Below are positions 1 to 6,655 of a stretch of DNA of 12,520 bases, in pieces (position 1 is the first letter of the stretch; every line of letters begins with the position of its first letter). The DNA comes from Lachnospiraceae bacterium UBA3814. Lineage in GTDB: Bacteria > Bacillota > Clostridia > Lachnospirales > Lachnospiraceae. The notes under the pieces are model-generated. The model made no database searches, had not been told where the DNA came from, and worked only from the letters and a program-made list of their open reading frames with translations. The position numbers and the translations under genes were made by a program. Location of the stretch: assembly GCA_002368575.1 (NCBI GenBank), contig DFEA01000046.1:1-12520 (forward strand). Direction: 5' to 3'.

Positions 1-241
1 GGTTCAGATCCTCCCTCTTAAGATAAATCCTTGCCCCTCCAAGCTCCCTCGTAAGCTTCTGCGCAAAATAAAGCCGCGAAGGTCTTCCCGCGTATTCATT
101 AAGAAGCTCCGTAAGCTCCCTGTTAAACGCCTCATCAGCCTTTAACCTGTTGTATGCCTCCTCAAGCTCTATCACGGCATTCATCAGAGTCTCCGGGATA
201 TACTGACCGCCGTGAGCGCCGAATCTCCCCTTTTTCTCCAT
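1..241 (-). CDS. trpB: Tryptophan synthase beta chain, N-terminal part (cut by window edge)
   Basis: The first 80 residues of TrpB, the PLP enzyme that condenses indole with serine in the last step of tryptophan synthesis. The protein starts MEKKGRFGAHGGQYIPETLM, a hallmark TrpB N-terminus, and reaches IYLKREDLN, just where the PLP lysine loop (HKxN) should follow; that lysine lies outside the window. The ATG at 241 follows a GGAGG site with 7-nt spacing. It is the last visible gene of the minus-strand trpDCFB operon, 55 bp after trpF, and trpA would be expected next, beyond the left edge. Identity is certain from the N-terminal motif; integrity of the rest cannot be judged. Confidence 0.95.
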   Translation of the reverse strand, partial: MEKKGRFGAHGGQYIPETLMNAVIELEEAYNRLKADEAFNRELTELLNEYAGRPSRLYFAQKLTRELGGARIYLKREDLN

Positions 242-296
242 CTGTTTTCCTCCGTTAAAAATATAGTAAGCGAATCAGGCATTTGCCCTTAATCCG

Positions 297-926
297 TTAC
301 TTTGCCGGCTCCAAACCTCTGAAAGCGGCATGCTTCCTTACCGCGTCAACAAACGCTTTCATTTTCTCCGCATCCTTCCTGCCGCCGGTCTCTATCCCCG
401 AGCTCACATCCACCGCAAAGACATCACGGCCACGTAGCGCCTCCCGCACGTTACCTGGGTCAAGCCCTCCCGCCAGGAAAAATGGCCTTTCAAACCCCTT
501 AAGCAGCGACCAGTCAAAGCTTTTCCCGTCCCCTGCTCCCGCGTCCAGCAGTATGTGATCGGCACTGCTTTTGGCTGCGGCCGTAAGATCAGCCGCACTC
601 CTTATCCTGAAGGCCTTAATGACCGGCTTTTCCGTAAGAGCCCTGAGGGCGTTTATGTATGCCTCATCCTCGTTTCCGTGAAGCTGGGCCATATCGATCA
701 CGCCCTCGGAAAGAAGGCCCGCCACCGTCTCAGGCTCCTCGTTTACAAAGACCCCGACCGGCGTTATCCCGTCAGACAGTCCCTTTCTTAAGGAGTATGC
801 AGCCTCCCTGTCGATATATCTGCTGCTTTTTTTTGCAAATACAAAGCCCGCATACTCGGGCCTCAGCAGATTTACCGCTTTTATATCCTCTGCTCTTGTA
901 AGCCCGCACAGCTTTATCCTTGTCAT
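297..926 (-). CDS. trpF: Phosphoribosylanthranilate isomerase
   Basis: A 209-residue single-domain TIM barrel, normal TrpF length. It catalyses the Amadori rearrangement of N-(5-phosphoribosyl)anthranilate to CdRP. Visible family motifs are KLCGLTR at the N-terminus with the catalytic Cys7, the strand QLHGNE (81-86), the LLDAGAGDG loop with the general acid Asp128, LAGGLDPGNV (151-160) and the phosphate-binding VDVSSGIET (172-180). The ATG at 926 overlaps the trpC stop by 4 bp (ATGA), indicating translational coupling. Both catalytic residues are present, so the enzyme should be active. It is a separate protein, not fused to TrpC as in Escherichia coli. Confidence 0.97.
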   Translation of the reverse strand: MTRIKLCGLTRAEDIKAVNLLRPEYAGFVFAKKSSRYIDREAAYSLRKGLSDGITPVGVFVNEEPETVAGLLSEGVIDMAQLHGNEDEAYINALRALTEKPVIKAFRIRSAADLTAAAKSSADHILLDAGAGDGKSFDWSLLKGFERPFFLAGGLDPGNVREALRGRDVFAVDVSSGIETGGRKDAEKMKAFVDAVRKHAAFRGLEPAK

Positions 927-1708
927 ACGGCTCCTCTTTTCAGAGCCTCGAGCATGGCCCTCTTATCCGCCGCCCTCATCATGGTCTCGCCTATGAGCAC
1001 CGCATCCGCTCCCAGCTCCGTGATCCTTCTGATATCCGCTTCATCCCTTACGCCGCTCTCCGACACAAACAGGATATCCTCCGGAATAAGCCTCCGTAAC
1101 CGCCTGCTGTTTTGCGTGTCTACGGAAAAATCCTTAAGGTTCCGGTTATTGACTCCTATGATCCTTGCATTGCAGTCTGCGGCCCTTTGGGCCTCCTCCT
1201 CGTCGTGTACCTCAACCAGAGCGGAAAGCCCCAGCTCGTCACAAATACCCGTATATTCCGAAAGCTGCCCCGCAGAAAGGATGGCGGTGATAAGCAGAAC
1301 AGCCGATGCCCCCAGAAGCTTTGCCTCGTAGAGCATATATTCATCCACGGTGAAATCCTTTCTTAACACCGGTATTTCAAGCCTTTTTGCCACGTCCTTA
1401 AGATATTCGTTTCTGCCCATAAACCAGAACGGCTCGGTAAGCACCGATACCGCGTCGGCACCGCACCTCTCATAATCCAGCGCGATCGATACCGGATCAA
1501 AAGTCTCTGCTATGACTCCCTTTGAGGGTGAGGCCTTTTTGCACTCTAGGATGAAGGAAAGCCCCGGCTTCCTCAATGCCCTTTCAAAGGCAAAGTCTCC
1601 CTGCTCCGTTGAAAGGGCCCTTTTCCTCATCTCCTCTGCCGGGACGATCCTTTTTGCCGACTCCACACGCTCCCTTGCGCGTCCCGCTATCTCATCAAGT
1701 ATTGTCAT
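923..1708 (-). CDS. trpC: Indole-3-glycerol phosphate synthase
   Basis: A 261-residue TIM-barrel enzyme that closes the indole ring from CdRP. Motifs in order: FILECKKASPSKG (52-64, Glu55 and Lys57), SVLTEPFWFMG (88-98), VLRKDFTVDEYM (114-125, catalytic Lys117), ALVEVHDEEE (163-172, Glu166), IGVNNRNLKDF (184-194, Asn187), FVSESGV (214-220, Glu217-Ser218) and ADAVLIGETMM (234-244). All residues known to matter in this family are in place. The gene begins 4 bp after the trpD stop and overlaps trpF by 4 bp, so the three are tightly coupled. Confidence 0.97.
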   Translation of the reverse strand: MTILDEIAGRARERVESAKRIVPAEEMRKRALSTEQGDFAFERALRKPGLSFILECKKASPSKGVIAETFDPVSIALDYERCGADAVSVLTEPFWFMGRNEYLKDVAKRLEIPVLRKDFTVDEYMLYEAKLLGASAVLLITAILSAGQLSEYTGICDELGLSALVEVHDEEEAQRAADCNARIIGVNNRNLKDFSVDTQNSRRLRRLIPEDILFVSESGVRDEADIRRITELGADAVLIGETMMRAADKRAMLEALKRGAV

Positions 1709-1712
1709 CTTT

Positions 1713-2735
1713 TCAGCCTCTCACATTGCTGAGCTCAATGAACCTGTCAAGAGTCTGTGCGGCCTTCCCGGAATCTATAAGGGAGGCTGCAAGCTCCGTT
1801 CCCTCCTTCATGCCCGCGGCCTTTCCCGCAATATAGAGGGCCGCTCCCGCGTTCATAAGGACCGCGTTTCGCTTGTGGCCCTTTTCGCCGCTCAGTATCT
1901 TCCTCGTGATAGCCGCGTTTTCCTCAGGGGTCCCCCCGCAAAGATCCTCCCTGCTGCACCTTTCAAAGCCGAACTCCTCAGGCGTTATAAGTCTTGTCTT
2001 ATACCATCCGTCCCTTATCTCACACAGCTTTGTAGGAGCGCTTAAGGATATCTCATCCAGCTTATCCATTCCGTAAACGACCATTCCGCGCCTGACCCCA
2101 AGGCTTGCAAGGACCTGCGCCAGAGGCTCCACCAGATAATCGTCGTATACCCCCAGAAGCTGCATCGAGGGTGAGGCCGGATTGGTTAAGGGCCCCAGGA
2201 TGTTGAATACGGTACGGAACCCCAGCTCCTTACGGATGGCGCCCACGTATTTCATGGAGGTATGATACTTCTGCGCAAAGAAGAAGCATATCCCCGCCTC
2301 CTTTAAAAGCTCCACGCATTTCTCAGGATCCTGGTCGATATTAACGCCCAGAGCCTCCAGACAGTCTGCCGTCCCGCAGAGGGAGGAGGCGGCTCTGTTG
2401 CCGTGCTTTGCGACCTTTACTCCCCCGGAGGCAGCCACAAGCGCAGAGGTCGTTGAGATATTAAAGCTTTTCGCGCTGTCGCCTCCGGTACCCACGATCT
2501 CAAGCACCTCCATACCCGTTTCAACCCTTGTGGCATGGGCGCGCATGGCAGCCGCGCAGCCCGCTATCTCATCGGTTGTCTCCGCTCTTGCGCTTTTCGT
2601 CGACAGAGCAGCCAGAAAGGCGGCGTTCTGTGTGGGCGTGGTCTCACCGCTCATTATCTCATTCATGACCCCATAAGCCTCTTCATAGCTTAAATCTTCC
2701 TTATTGACGATCTTTACGATAGCCTCTTTTATCAT
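1713..2735 (-). CDS. trpD: Anthranilate phosphoribosyltransferase
   Basis: Transfers phosphoribose from PRPP to anthranilate. With the ATG at 2735 the protein is 340 residues, the usual size. Motifs: the PRPP loop GTGGD (82-86), FNISTTSA (91-98), KHGNRA (110-115), LFN-type segment FNILGPLTNP (near 177-186), and YGMDKLDEIS. The frame stays open upstream to a GTG at 2885, which would add 50 residues, mainly a six-residue repeat VIRTEA/VIRAET coded by 18-bp DNA repeats. I prefer 2735 because it follows a GGAAAGG-like site at good spacing, gives the family length and starts MIKEAIVKIV, which aligns with TrpD N-termini. First gene of the visible operon; trpE and trpG are not adjacent. Confidence 0.96.
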   Translation of the reverse strand: MIKEAIVKIVNKEDLSYEEAYGVMNEIMSGETTPTQNAAFLAALSTKSARAETTDEIAGCAAAMRAHATRVETGMEVLEIVGTGGDSAKSFNISTTSALVAASGGVKVAKHGNRAASSLCGTADCLEALGVNIDQDPEKCVELLKEAGICFFFAQKYHTSMKYVGAIRKELGFRTVFNILGPLTNPASPSMQLLGVYDDYLVEPLAQVLASLGVRRGMVVYGMDKLDEISLSAPTKLCEIRDGWYKTRLITPEEFGFERCSREDLCGGTPEENAAITRKILSGEKGHKRNAVLMNAGAALYIAGKAAGMKEGTELAASLIDSGKAAQTLDRFIELSNVRG

Positions 2736-2803
2736 AGCTTTTTCCTTTCCCTGCGTATATTGATTGCTGCTCTGAGCACGCACTGAACTCCTGCCGGTTT
2801 CGG

Positions 2804-2893
2804 CCGTGATCACGGTTTTGGCCCTGTTCACGGTTTCGGCCCTGATCACGGCTTCTGTCCTGATCACGGCTTCTGTCCTGATCACGGCCGTGA
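2804..2893 (-). repeat. 18-bp tandem repeats in the trp operon leader
   Basis: At least four consecutive 18-bp units (2808-2825, 2826-2843, 2844-2861, 2862-2879) share the core G(A/T)TCACGG followed by a more variable tail; a further core starts at 2880. The two right-hand units are identical. The array is bordered by two perfect 12-bp palindromes, CCGTGATCACGG (2804-2815) and TCACGGCCGTGA (2882-2893). The array lies between the promoter and trpD, so it is transcribed. The unit is a multiple of three and stays open in the trpD frame. It may be a set of operator or RNA-binding sites, or simply slippage-expanded DNA; the sequence alone does not decide. Confidence 0.85.
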
Positions 2894-2930
2894 CCTGCTT
2901 TATCAGTTTAAAGTGCTGAATTCTTTTAAG

Positions 2931-2959
2931 ATGATATAGCAGCGGTCAGGGTCTGTCAA
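2931..2959 (-). promoter_or_regulatory. Promoter of the trp operon
   Basis: On the minus strand there is a perfect -35 box TTGACA (2954-2959), a 17-nt spacer and a -10 box TATCAT (2931-2936, five of six matches). An AT-rich stretch upstream could act as an UP element. Transcription should start near 2924, giving a leader of about 190 nt before trpD. Confidence 0.75.
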
Positions 2960-3011
2960 GTAATACTGATAATATTACGTGAATTATATCTGACTTTTTA
3001 TATTTCCGCCG

Positions 3012-3022
3012 GGAACAGTTCC
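3012..3022. promoter_or_regulatory. Short perfect palindrome GGAAC-A-GTTCC
   Basis: An 11-bp odd-centred palindrome about 50 bp upstream of the trp -35 box. It could be an operator, but a single short palindrome can occur by chance and no second copy is seen nearby. Confidence 0.2.
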
Positions 3023-3040
3023 ATTCAGGGCCGCTGAGTC

Positions 3041-3240
3041 AATGCCATGATGTCAGGGTCAAAAGTGCCATGGCACAATAGTGCTGCTGCGGCTATGTGA
3101 GCCTTAATCCGTAACACTATTGTGCCATGGTGAATAAGCGCAAAAATCGTGCTGGCAAGCTAGCTTGCCATGACGATTTTTACGCATATTGCACATGTGG
3201 CTTTGCCACATGGCACTTTCGACCCTGACATCATGTCATT
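3041..3240. repeat. 200-bp multi-hairpin inverted-repeat element (MITE- or REP-like)
   Basis: The ends are inverted repeats of 32 bp (3041-3072 against 3209-3240) with two mismatches. Inside lie three more hairpins: a perfect 16-bp stem (3068-3083/3115-3130) that shares bases with the left terminal arm, a 48-bp near-perfect palindrome (3138-3185, three mismatched pairs, centre GCAAGCTAGCTTGC) and an 8-bp stem with a TTT loop (3194-3201/3205-3212). The 7-mer TGCCATG or its complement CATGGCA occurs at least six times (starts 3043, 3066, 3069, 3123, 3166, 3209). No open reading frame is carried and no T-tract follows, so it is not a simple terminator. No clear target-site duplication is seen at its borders. 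It is probably a small non-autonomous repeat or a structured RNA. Confidence 0.8.
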
Positions 3241-3345
3241 AATTTACTGAAAACCGGGTATCATGAGCCCCTACAATATATAGTAGCAAATTCCCGAAAG
3301 CCCCATATTTTCAATAAATTTCTAAGTTATTTTATAAAAAAACCC

Positions 3346-3374
3346 TTGTTTTTTCACTGGCTTTGCTATATGAT
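3346..3374 (+). promoter_or_regulatory. Candidate promoter of the FliD-like gene
   Basis: TTGTTT (3346-3351), a 17-nt spacer and TATGAT (3369-3374, five of six). The -35 box is weak. The start would fall near 3381, giving a 5' leader of about 320 nt. The surrounding 3241-3345 is AT-rich and shows no gene. Confidence 0.45.
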
Positions 3375-3402
3375 AAGTGTACATAAATGGGTGGAGTATA
3401 TA

Positions 3403-3481
3403 TAGGAGGTCAGGGACCTGAGATGCAACGCAAATAGGCAGTTGGAAGGGGGCTGTGGATTTGCGCTAATTGTATCTCCTA
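3403..3481 (+). ncRNA. Structured 5' leader element with three-way-junction fold (possible cis-regulatory RNA)
   Basis: The RNA can form P1 (3403-3406 with 3478-3481), a hairpin AGGTC-AGG-GACCT (3407-3419), a stem AGATGCAA/TTGTATCT (3421-3428 with 3470-3477, one G-U) stacked after a 4-nt bulge on CGCAAAT/ATTTGCG (3429-3435 with 3459-3465), and an apical loop of 23 nt with a weak inner stem. Downstream, further stems TGCCGG/CCGGCA (3533-3538/3569-3574) and AAACGGA/TCCGTTT (around 3600-3620) lie in the same leader. I do not recognise the consensus of the c-di-GMP-I riboswitch that often precedes motility genes in Clostridia, nor TPP, purine or T-box motifs. The rest of 3482-3702 holds no supported gene. 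Confidence 0.45.
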
Positions 3482-3702
3482 AATAAGGCTAAGTACCTTA
3501 TAAATATTTCGCACATGCTTGCTCACGCGTTTTGCCGGTGGTTCTGCATCGGATCTTAAGGATGAGGTCCGGCAGCTGTTTACAGTACGACCGACGGATA
3601 AACGGAAAGGTGTCCGTTTAAGCGCATGGATCTGTGGAAGCGTTATATCGGATCTTCGTTTTCACGGCTCCTGTATTTCATGGAAGAAAGGAGGGGCAGC
3701 GT

Positions 3703-5016
3703 ATGGCAGCAGACATTTCTTCATCGTTAAATAACGTCTATAGCAATCTTACTACAATGTATGCGCCCATGATGGGTATCAATACCAAGTATGATACTCA
3801 CAAAAAGAGCGAGCTGCGTGGTGTTTATAACTCCATTGTAGAAAAGACCAAAGAGTCCCCCGTATTTCTTCTCGATACCAGTAACGAAACAAAAAATTTC
3901 GCGGTTTCATTAAAGGAAAGCGCGAGAAACCTTAAAAATACAATTTCCTCAGTTTCCAACGAAACCGAGGAGGCAGAGCTTTTATCCAAAAAAACGGTTG
4001 CGGTAAGCGATCCCGAGGCCGTAGAGGTCTCGTATATCGGCGAAAAGCTGAGCGACAATACGATAACGAACTTCAACCTCGTGATCACACAGCTTGCCCA
4101 GACCCAGAAAAATACAGGCAGGTTCCTTCCGGACGAAAAGGCAAATCTGCCTCCCGATACCTACTCCTTCGATGTCCACACCAAGGATACCGACTACGAG
4201 TTCCAGTTCAATATCGGCGAAAACGATACTAACGGGTCAATACAGGAGAAGCTGGCAAGGCTTATCAACCGTTCGAATATCGGGATAAAGGCCTCGACCG
4301 TAAAGGATGAAAACGGTAATACCGCCCTGGAGCTTGAGTCCGATGAGACCGGGCGCAAGAACGGCGAGGATCAGTTCATCGTTTCCGACGACCGCACCAG
4401 CAAAACAAGCGGCGCGGTAAGCTACTTCGGGCTCGATAACATCGCGAGGCCGCCGACAAATGCCGAATTTACCATAAACGGCATGGAAGGGAGCTCCGCC
4501 TCCAACCACTTTACCATTGAAGACACCTATGACCTCACCCTGAAGGAGACCACGGGTGAGGGACAGCAGATAAACATCGGGCTCAAGACCGATGTTGAAT
4601 CCATCACCGATAATATCGGCCATCTGATCGGAGGATATAATAACTTTATAAAGCATGCCTCCGAATATCTTGAAAGCCAGCCTAACTCCAAGGCTCTCCT
4701 GAGAGAGATGCACAGTCTCTCCTTAAGATACCGGGAGTCCCTCGGAAATATAGGTATAAATTTTCAGGATGACGGAACGATAGAGATAGACAAGGACAGG
4801 ATCCAGTCGAGCGCCCAGACCGATAATGCGGCGGAGAGCTTCGGTATGATACGGAATTTTGCTACAAGTGTCTTGAATAAGGCAAACGAGGTCTCCTTAG
4901 ATCCCATGCAGTATACGATGCGGAAGGTCGTAGAATATAAAAATCCCGGACATTCCTTCGCCTCGCCCTATGTGACGAGCAGCTACAGCGGAATGATGTT
5001 TTCCGGGTACTGCTGA
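3703..5016 (+). CDS. FliD-like flagellar cap / hook-associated protein 2 homologue (diverged, orphan)
   Basis: A 437-residue protein resembling the filament-cap protein FliD. The ATG at 3703 follows an AAAGGAGGGG site; the frame is open upstream to 3634 but that start has no such site. FliD-type features: a central beta-rich segment, TINGMEGSSASNHFTIEDTY (257-276) where FliD has its 'NG..v...sN.i.d' strand, LKETTGEGQQINIGLKTD (280-297) and then helix VESITDNIGHLIGGYNNFIK (298-317), and IGINFQDDGTIEIDKDRI (350-367), close to the FliD C-terminal 'lGi.f..dGtL.ld...l'. The canonical N-terminal 'SGLDT..IV..LM' is absent and replaced by MYAPMMGINTKYD. There is no signal peptide, as expected for flagellar export. 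It ends SSYSGMMFSGYC with a terminal cysteine. No other flagellar gene is in the window. Family membership is likely; a capping role is inferred. Confidence 0.75.
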   Translation: MAADISSSLNNVYSNLTTMYAPMMGINTKYDTHKKSELRGVYNSIVEKTKESPVFLLDTSNETKNFAVSLKESARNLKNTISSVSNETEEAELLSKKTVAVSDPEAVEVSYIGEKLSDNTITNFNLVITQLAQTQKNTGRFLPDEKANLPPDTYSFDVHTKDTDYEFQFNIGENDTNGSIQEKLARLINRSNIGIKASTVKDENGNTALELESDETGRKNGEDQFIVSDDRTSKTSGAVSYFGLDNIARPPTNAEFTINGMEGSSASNHFTIEDTYDLTLKETTGEGQQINIGLKTDVESITDNIGHLIGGYNNFIKHASEYLESQPNSKALLREMHSLSLRYRESLGNIGINFQDDGTIEIDKDRIQSSAQTDNAAESFGMIRNFATSVLNKANEVSLDPMQYTMRKVVEYKNPGHSFASPYVTSSYSGMMFSGYC

Positions 5017-5065
5017 TAAAACAGGCTGAACAGGCAAGCTGTTCCCTACAACCAAAAATCGGCGC

Positions 5066-5101
5066 AAACAAGCCCCGGGCTTTTTTACCCGGGGCTTGTT
5101 T
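5066..5101. terminator. Bidirectional rho-independent terminator
   Basis: A perfect 14-bp stem (5066-5079/5088-5101) with a GC-rich CCCCGGG core and an 8-nt T-rich loop, followed by TTAT. It lies between the converging ends of the FliD-like gene and glf and can serve both, better on the plus strand because its T run is longer. Confidence 0.9.
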
Positions 5102-5108
5102 TATCATC

Positions 5109-6248
5109 TCATCTTATTTCCCTGTTCACGCACTCAAGCGCCTTTCTGACCACCTGATGCATGTCGTAATATTTATACTCGGAAAGCCTGCCTCCGAAGA
5201 TCACCCTGTCCTCCCTTTCGGCAAGCTCCCTGTATTTTTCATACAGCCCGTTATTCGCCTCATCATTGACCGGATAATAAGGCTCCTCCCCCCGTTTAAA
5301 GGGTGCTGGATATTCCTTAGTTATTACCGTCCGGTCAGCAGGCCCCGCCTCCGAGGAGGAACCGAAAAACTCAAAATGCCTGTGTTCTATGATCCGGGTA
5401 TAGGGCACCTCATATTCGGTATAATTAACCACCGCGTTTCCCTGGAAATTCCCGGTGTCCAGGACCTCTGTCTCAAACCGGAGGCTCCTGTACTCAAGCT
5501 CACCGAACCTGTAATCATAGAACTCATCTATCATACCCGTAAAGACAAGCTTATCCGCAAGCTCCGAAAGCCCCTCCCTGTCCCTGAAGAAATCCGTCGA
5601 AAGCCTGACCTCTGTCCTTTCAAGCATCTTATCTATGATCCCTGTATAACCACCCTCCGGGATCCCCTGATACCTGTCGTTGAAATAATTATTGTCATAG
5701 GTGAACCTGAAGGGAAGACGTTTAATGATAAAAGCCGGAAGCTCAGAGGCTCTCCTCCCCCACTGCTTCTCCGTATAGCCCTCTATGAGCTTCTCATATA
5801 TATCCCTTCCGGCAAGGCACAGAGCCTGTTCCTTAAGGTTTCCGGGCTCAGTGACCCCCCGGGAGCGCATTTCCTCCAAAGCCTCAAGGCGCTGTCCTTC
5901 GATCATCCGCGCCGCCTCCTCAGGAGTCCTTACCCCCCAGAGCTCATGAAAGGTATTCATGTTAAACGGAAGGTTATACAGCTCGTCCTTATATCTTGCC
6001 ACAGGTGAGTTGGTATAGCGGTTGAACTCCGCAAAGGAGTTCATATAATCCCATACTGCCTTATCCGAAGTGTGGAAAATATGAGCGCCGTACTTATGAA
6101 CATTGATGCCCACTATCTCCTCTGTGTAGATATTACCGCCAACGTGAGGCCTTTTGTCGATCACAAGGCACCGTTTTCCTGCCCTCCCTGCCTCACACGC
6201 AAAGACAGCACCGAAAAGCCCGGCCCCTACAATAAGATAATCATACAT
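5109..6248 (-). CDS. glf: UDP-galactopyranose mutase
   Basis: A flavoenzyme of 379 residues that interconverts UDP-galactopyranose and UDP-galactofuranose, supplying Galf for surface glycans. The N-terminal FAD-binding Rossmann motif is YLIVGAGLFGAVFACEAG (4-21), followed by VIDKRPHVGGNIYTE (29-43) and the family signature KYGAHIFHTSD (52-62). Substrate-site segments include YTEKQWG (158-164), NDRYQGIPEGGYTGI (190-204, with the conserved Arg192) and FGGRLSEYKYYDMHQV (351-366, with the conserved Arg354). Length is normal and no key motif is missing. The ATG at 6248 follows AAGGAG. It is a single-gene unit with its own promoter and terminator. Confidence 0.96.
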   Translation of the reverse strand: MYDYLIVGAGLFGAVFACEAGRAGKRCLVIDKRPHVGGNIYTEEIVGINVHKYGAHIFHTSDKAVWDYMNSFAEFNRYTNSPVARYKDELYNLPFNMNTFHELWGVRTPEEAARMIEGQRLEALEEMRSRGVTEPGNLKEQALCLAGRDIYEKLIEGYTEKQWGRRASELPAFIIKRLPFRFTYDNNYFNDRYQGIPEGGYTGIIDKMLERTEVRLSTDFFRDREGLSELADKLVFTGMIDEFYDYRFGELEYRSLRFETEVLDTGNFQGNAVVNYTEYEVPYTRIIEHRHFEFFGSSSEAGPADRTVITKEYPAPFKRGEEPYYPVNDEANNGLYEKYRELAEREDRVIFGGRLSEYKYYDMHQVVRKALECVNREIR

Positions 6249-6330
6249 ACCCTACTCCTTCTAATAGTCGTGAACGCAATTAACTGCAGTTTCACCGTAT
6301 ACGATTGATTGGATCCCAACATTATGATAT

Positions 6331-6359
6331 ATTATAAGCAGCATGTAAAAAACTCACAA
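6331..6359 (-). promoter_or_regulatory. Promoter of glf
   Basis: Minus-strand TTGTGA (6354-6359, four of six), a 17-nt spacer and a perfect TATAAT (6331-6336). The leader would be about 75 nt. It sits back to back with the promoter of the small plus-strand gene, so the two -35 regions meet. Confidence 0.65.
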
Positions 6360-6381
6360 ATCGCCTGAAAGATACAATTAG

Positions 6382-6387
6382 TATAAT
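6382..6387 (+). promoter_or_regulatory. -10 box of the small plus-strand gene
   Basis: A perfect TATAAT lies 21 bp before the ATG at 6408, so the leader would be only about 14 nt and begin almost at the GGAGG site. No good -35 box is visible at 16-18 nt spacing, so an activator or a weak promoter is possible. Confidence 0.45.
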
Positions 6388-6407
6388 GGTAAAAGGAGGA
6401 TTTACAT

Positions 6408-6560
6408 ATGTCTCAGAGGAAAGCAACCAATATAATACTTCAATTACGAAAAGAAGGCTGGGATGACACAAAAATAAACAGCTTTATCGCAATAGTTGAA
6501 ACACACACACCAACCGAAGAAGAAGTAATAGAATCAAACAGACTCGCACAAAGCCGATAA
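6408..6560 (+). CDS. Small 50-residue protein of unknown function
   Basis: ATG at 6408 follows AAAAGGAGGATTTACAT, an excellent ribosome site, and the frame ends in TAA at 6558-6560 just before a terminator. The product starts MSQRKATNIILQLRKEGWDD and continues with a predicted second helix (TKINSFIAIVETH) and an acidic end (PTEEEVIESNRLAQSR). Two short amphipathic helices with GWDD between them suggest a compact helix-turn-helix-like fold, but I cannot name a family. Codons are AT-rich (many ATA, ACA, GAA), unlike the GC-richer genes on both sides. Having site, frame and terminator together makes it a real gene; function is unknown. Confidence 0.75.
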   Translation: MSQRKATNIILQLRKEGWDDTKINSFIAIVETHTPTEEEVIESNRLAQSR

Positions 6561-6561
6561 T

Positions 6562-6595
6562 AAAGGCCGGATCCGTTCTTAAGGATCCGGCTTTT
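6562..6595. terminator. Rho-independent terminator
   Basis: A perfect GCCGGATCC/GGATCCGGC stem (6566-6574/6583-6591), extended by AAAG/TTTT pairs, with a 7-8 nt loop and a T run. It starts 2 bp after the small gene. On the minus strand it is followed by TTTATT and can also end transcripts coming from the SH3b gene 60 bp away. Confidence 0.88.
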
Positions 6596-6655
6596 ATCAT
6601 AGTGTCAGGTTTTTATCTGTTCTCACTCATCAGCCTTCTTTTCATACAGACCGCA

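Noticed and set aside
2804..2893. CRISPR array
   Set aside because: The 18-bp units are directly adjacent, without spacers of unique sequence, and no cas gene is present.
2736..2924. T-box, TRAP site or classical trp attenuator in the leader
   Set aside because: No T-box sequence, no run of GAG/UAG triplets, no Trp codons in a leader peptide, and no hairpin plus T-tract.
3041..3240. Terminator or tRNA-like gene
   Set aside because: No T-tract follows the stems, and no tRNA arms or anticodon loop of normal size can be drawn.
3403..3481. TPP riboswitch, because of CCTGAGATG in the leader
   Set aside because: The other conserved TPP segments are absent and the pairing pattern differs.
3519..3734. 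71-residue plus-strand frame before the FliD-like gene
   Set aside because: No ribosome site, unlike any family I know, overlaps the start of the FliD-like gene and lies in a hairpin-rich leader.
4237..4713. 158-residue minus-strand frame
   Set aside because: Antisense to the FliD-like gene, no ribosome site, no recognisable family.
5157..6008. 283-residue plus-strand frame antisense to glf
   Set aside because: A mirror of the codon bias of glf, which is clearly the coding strand by its FAD and substrate motifs; no ribosome site.
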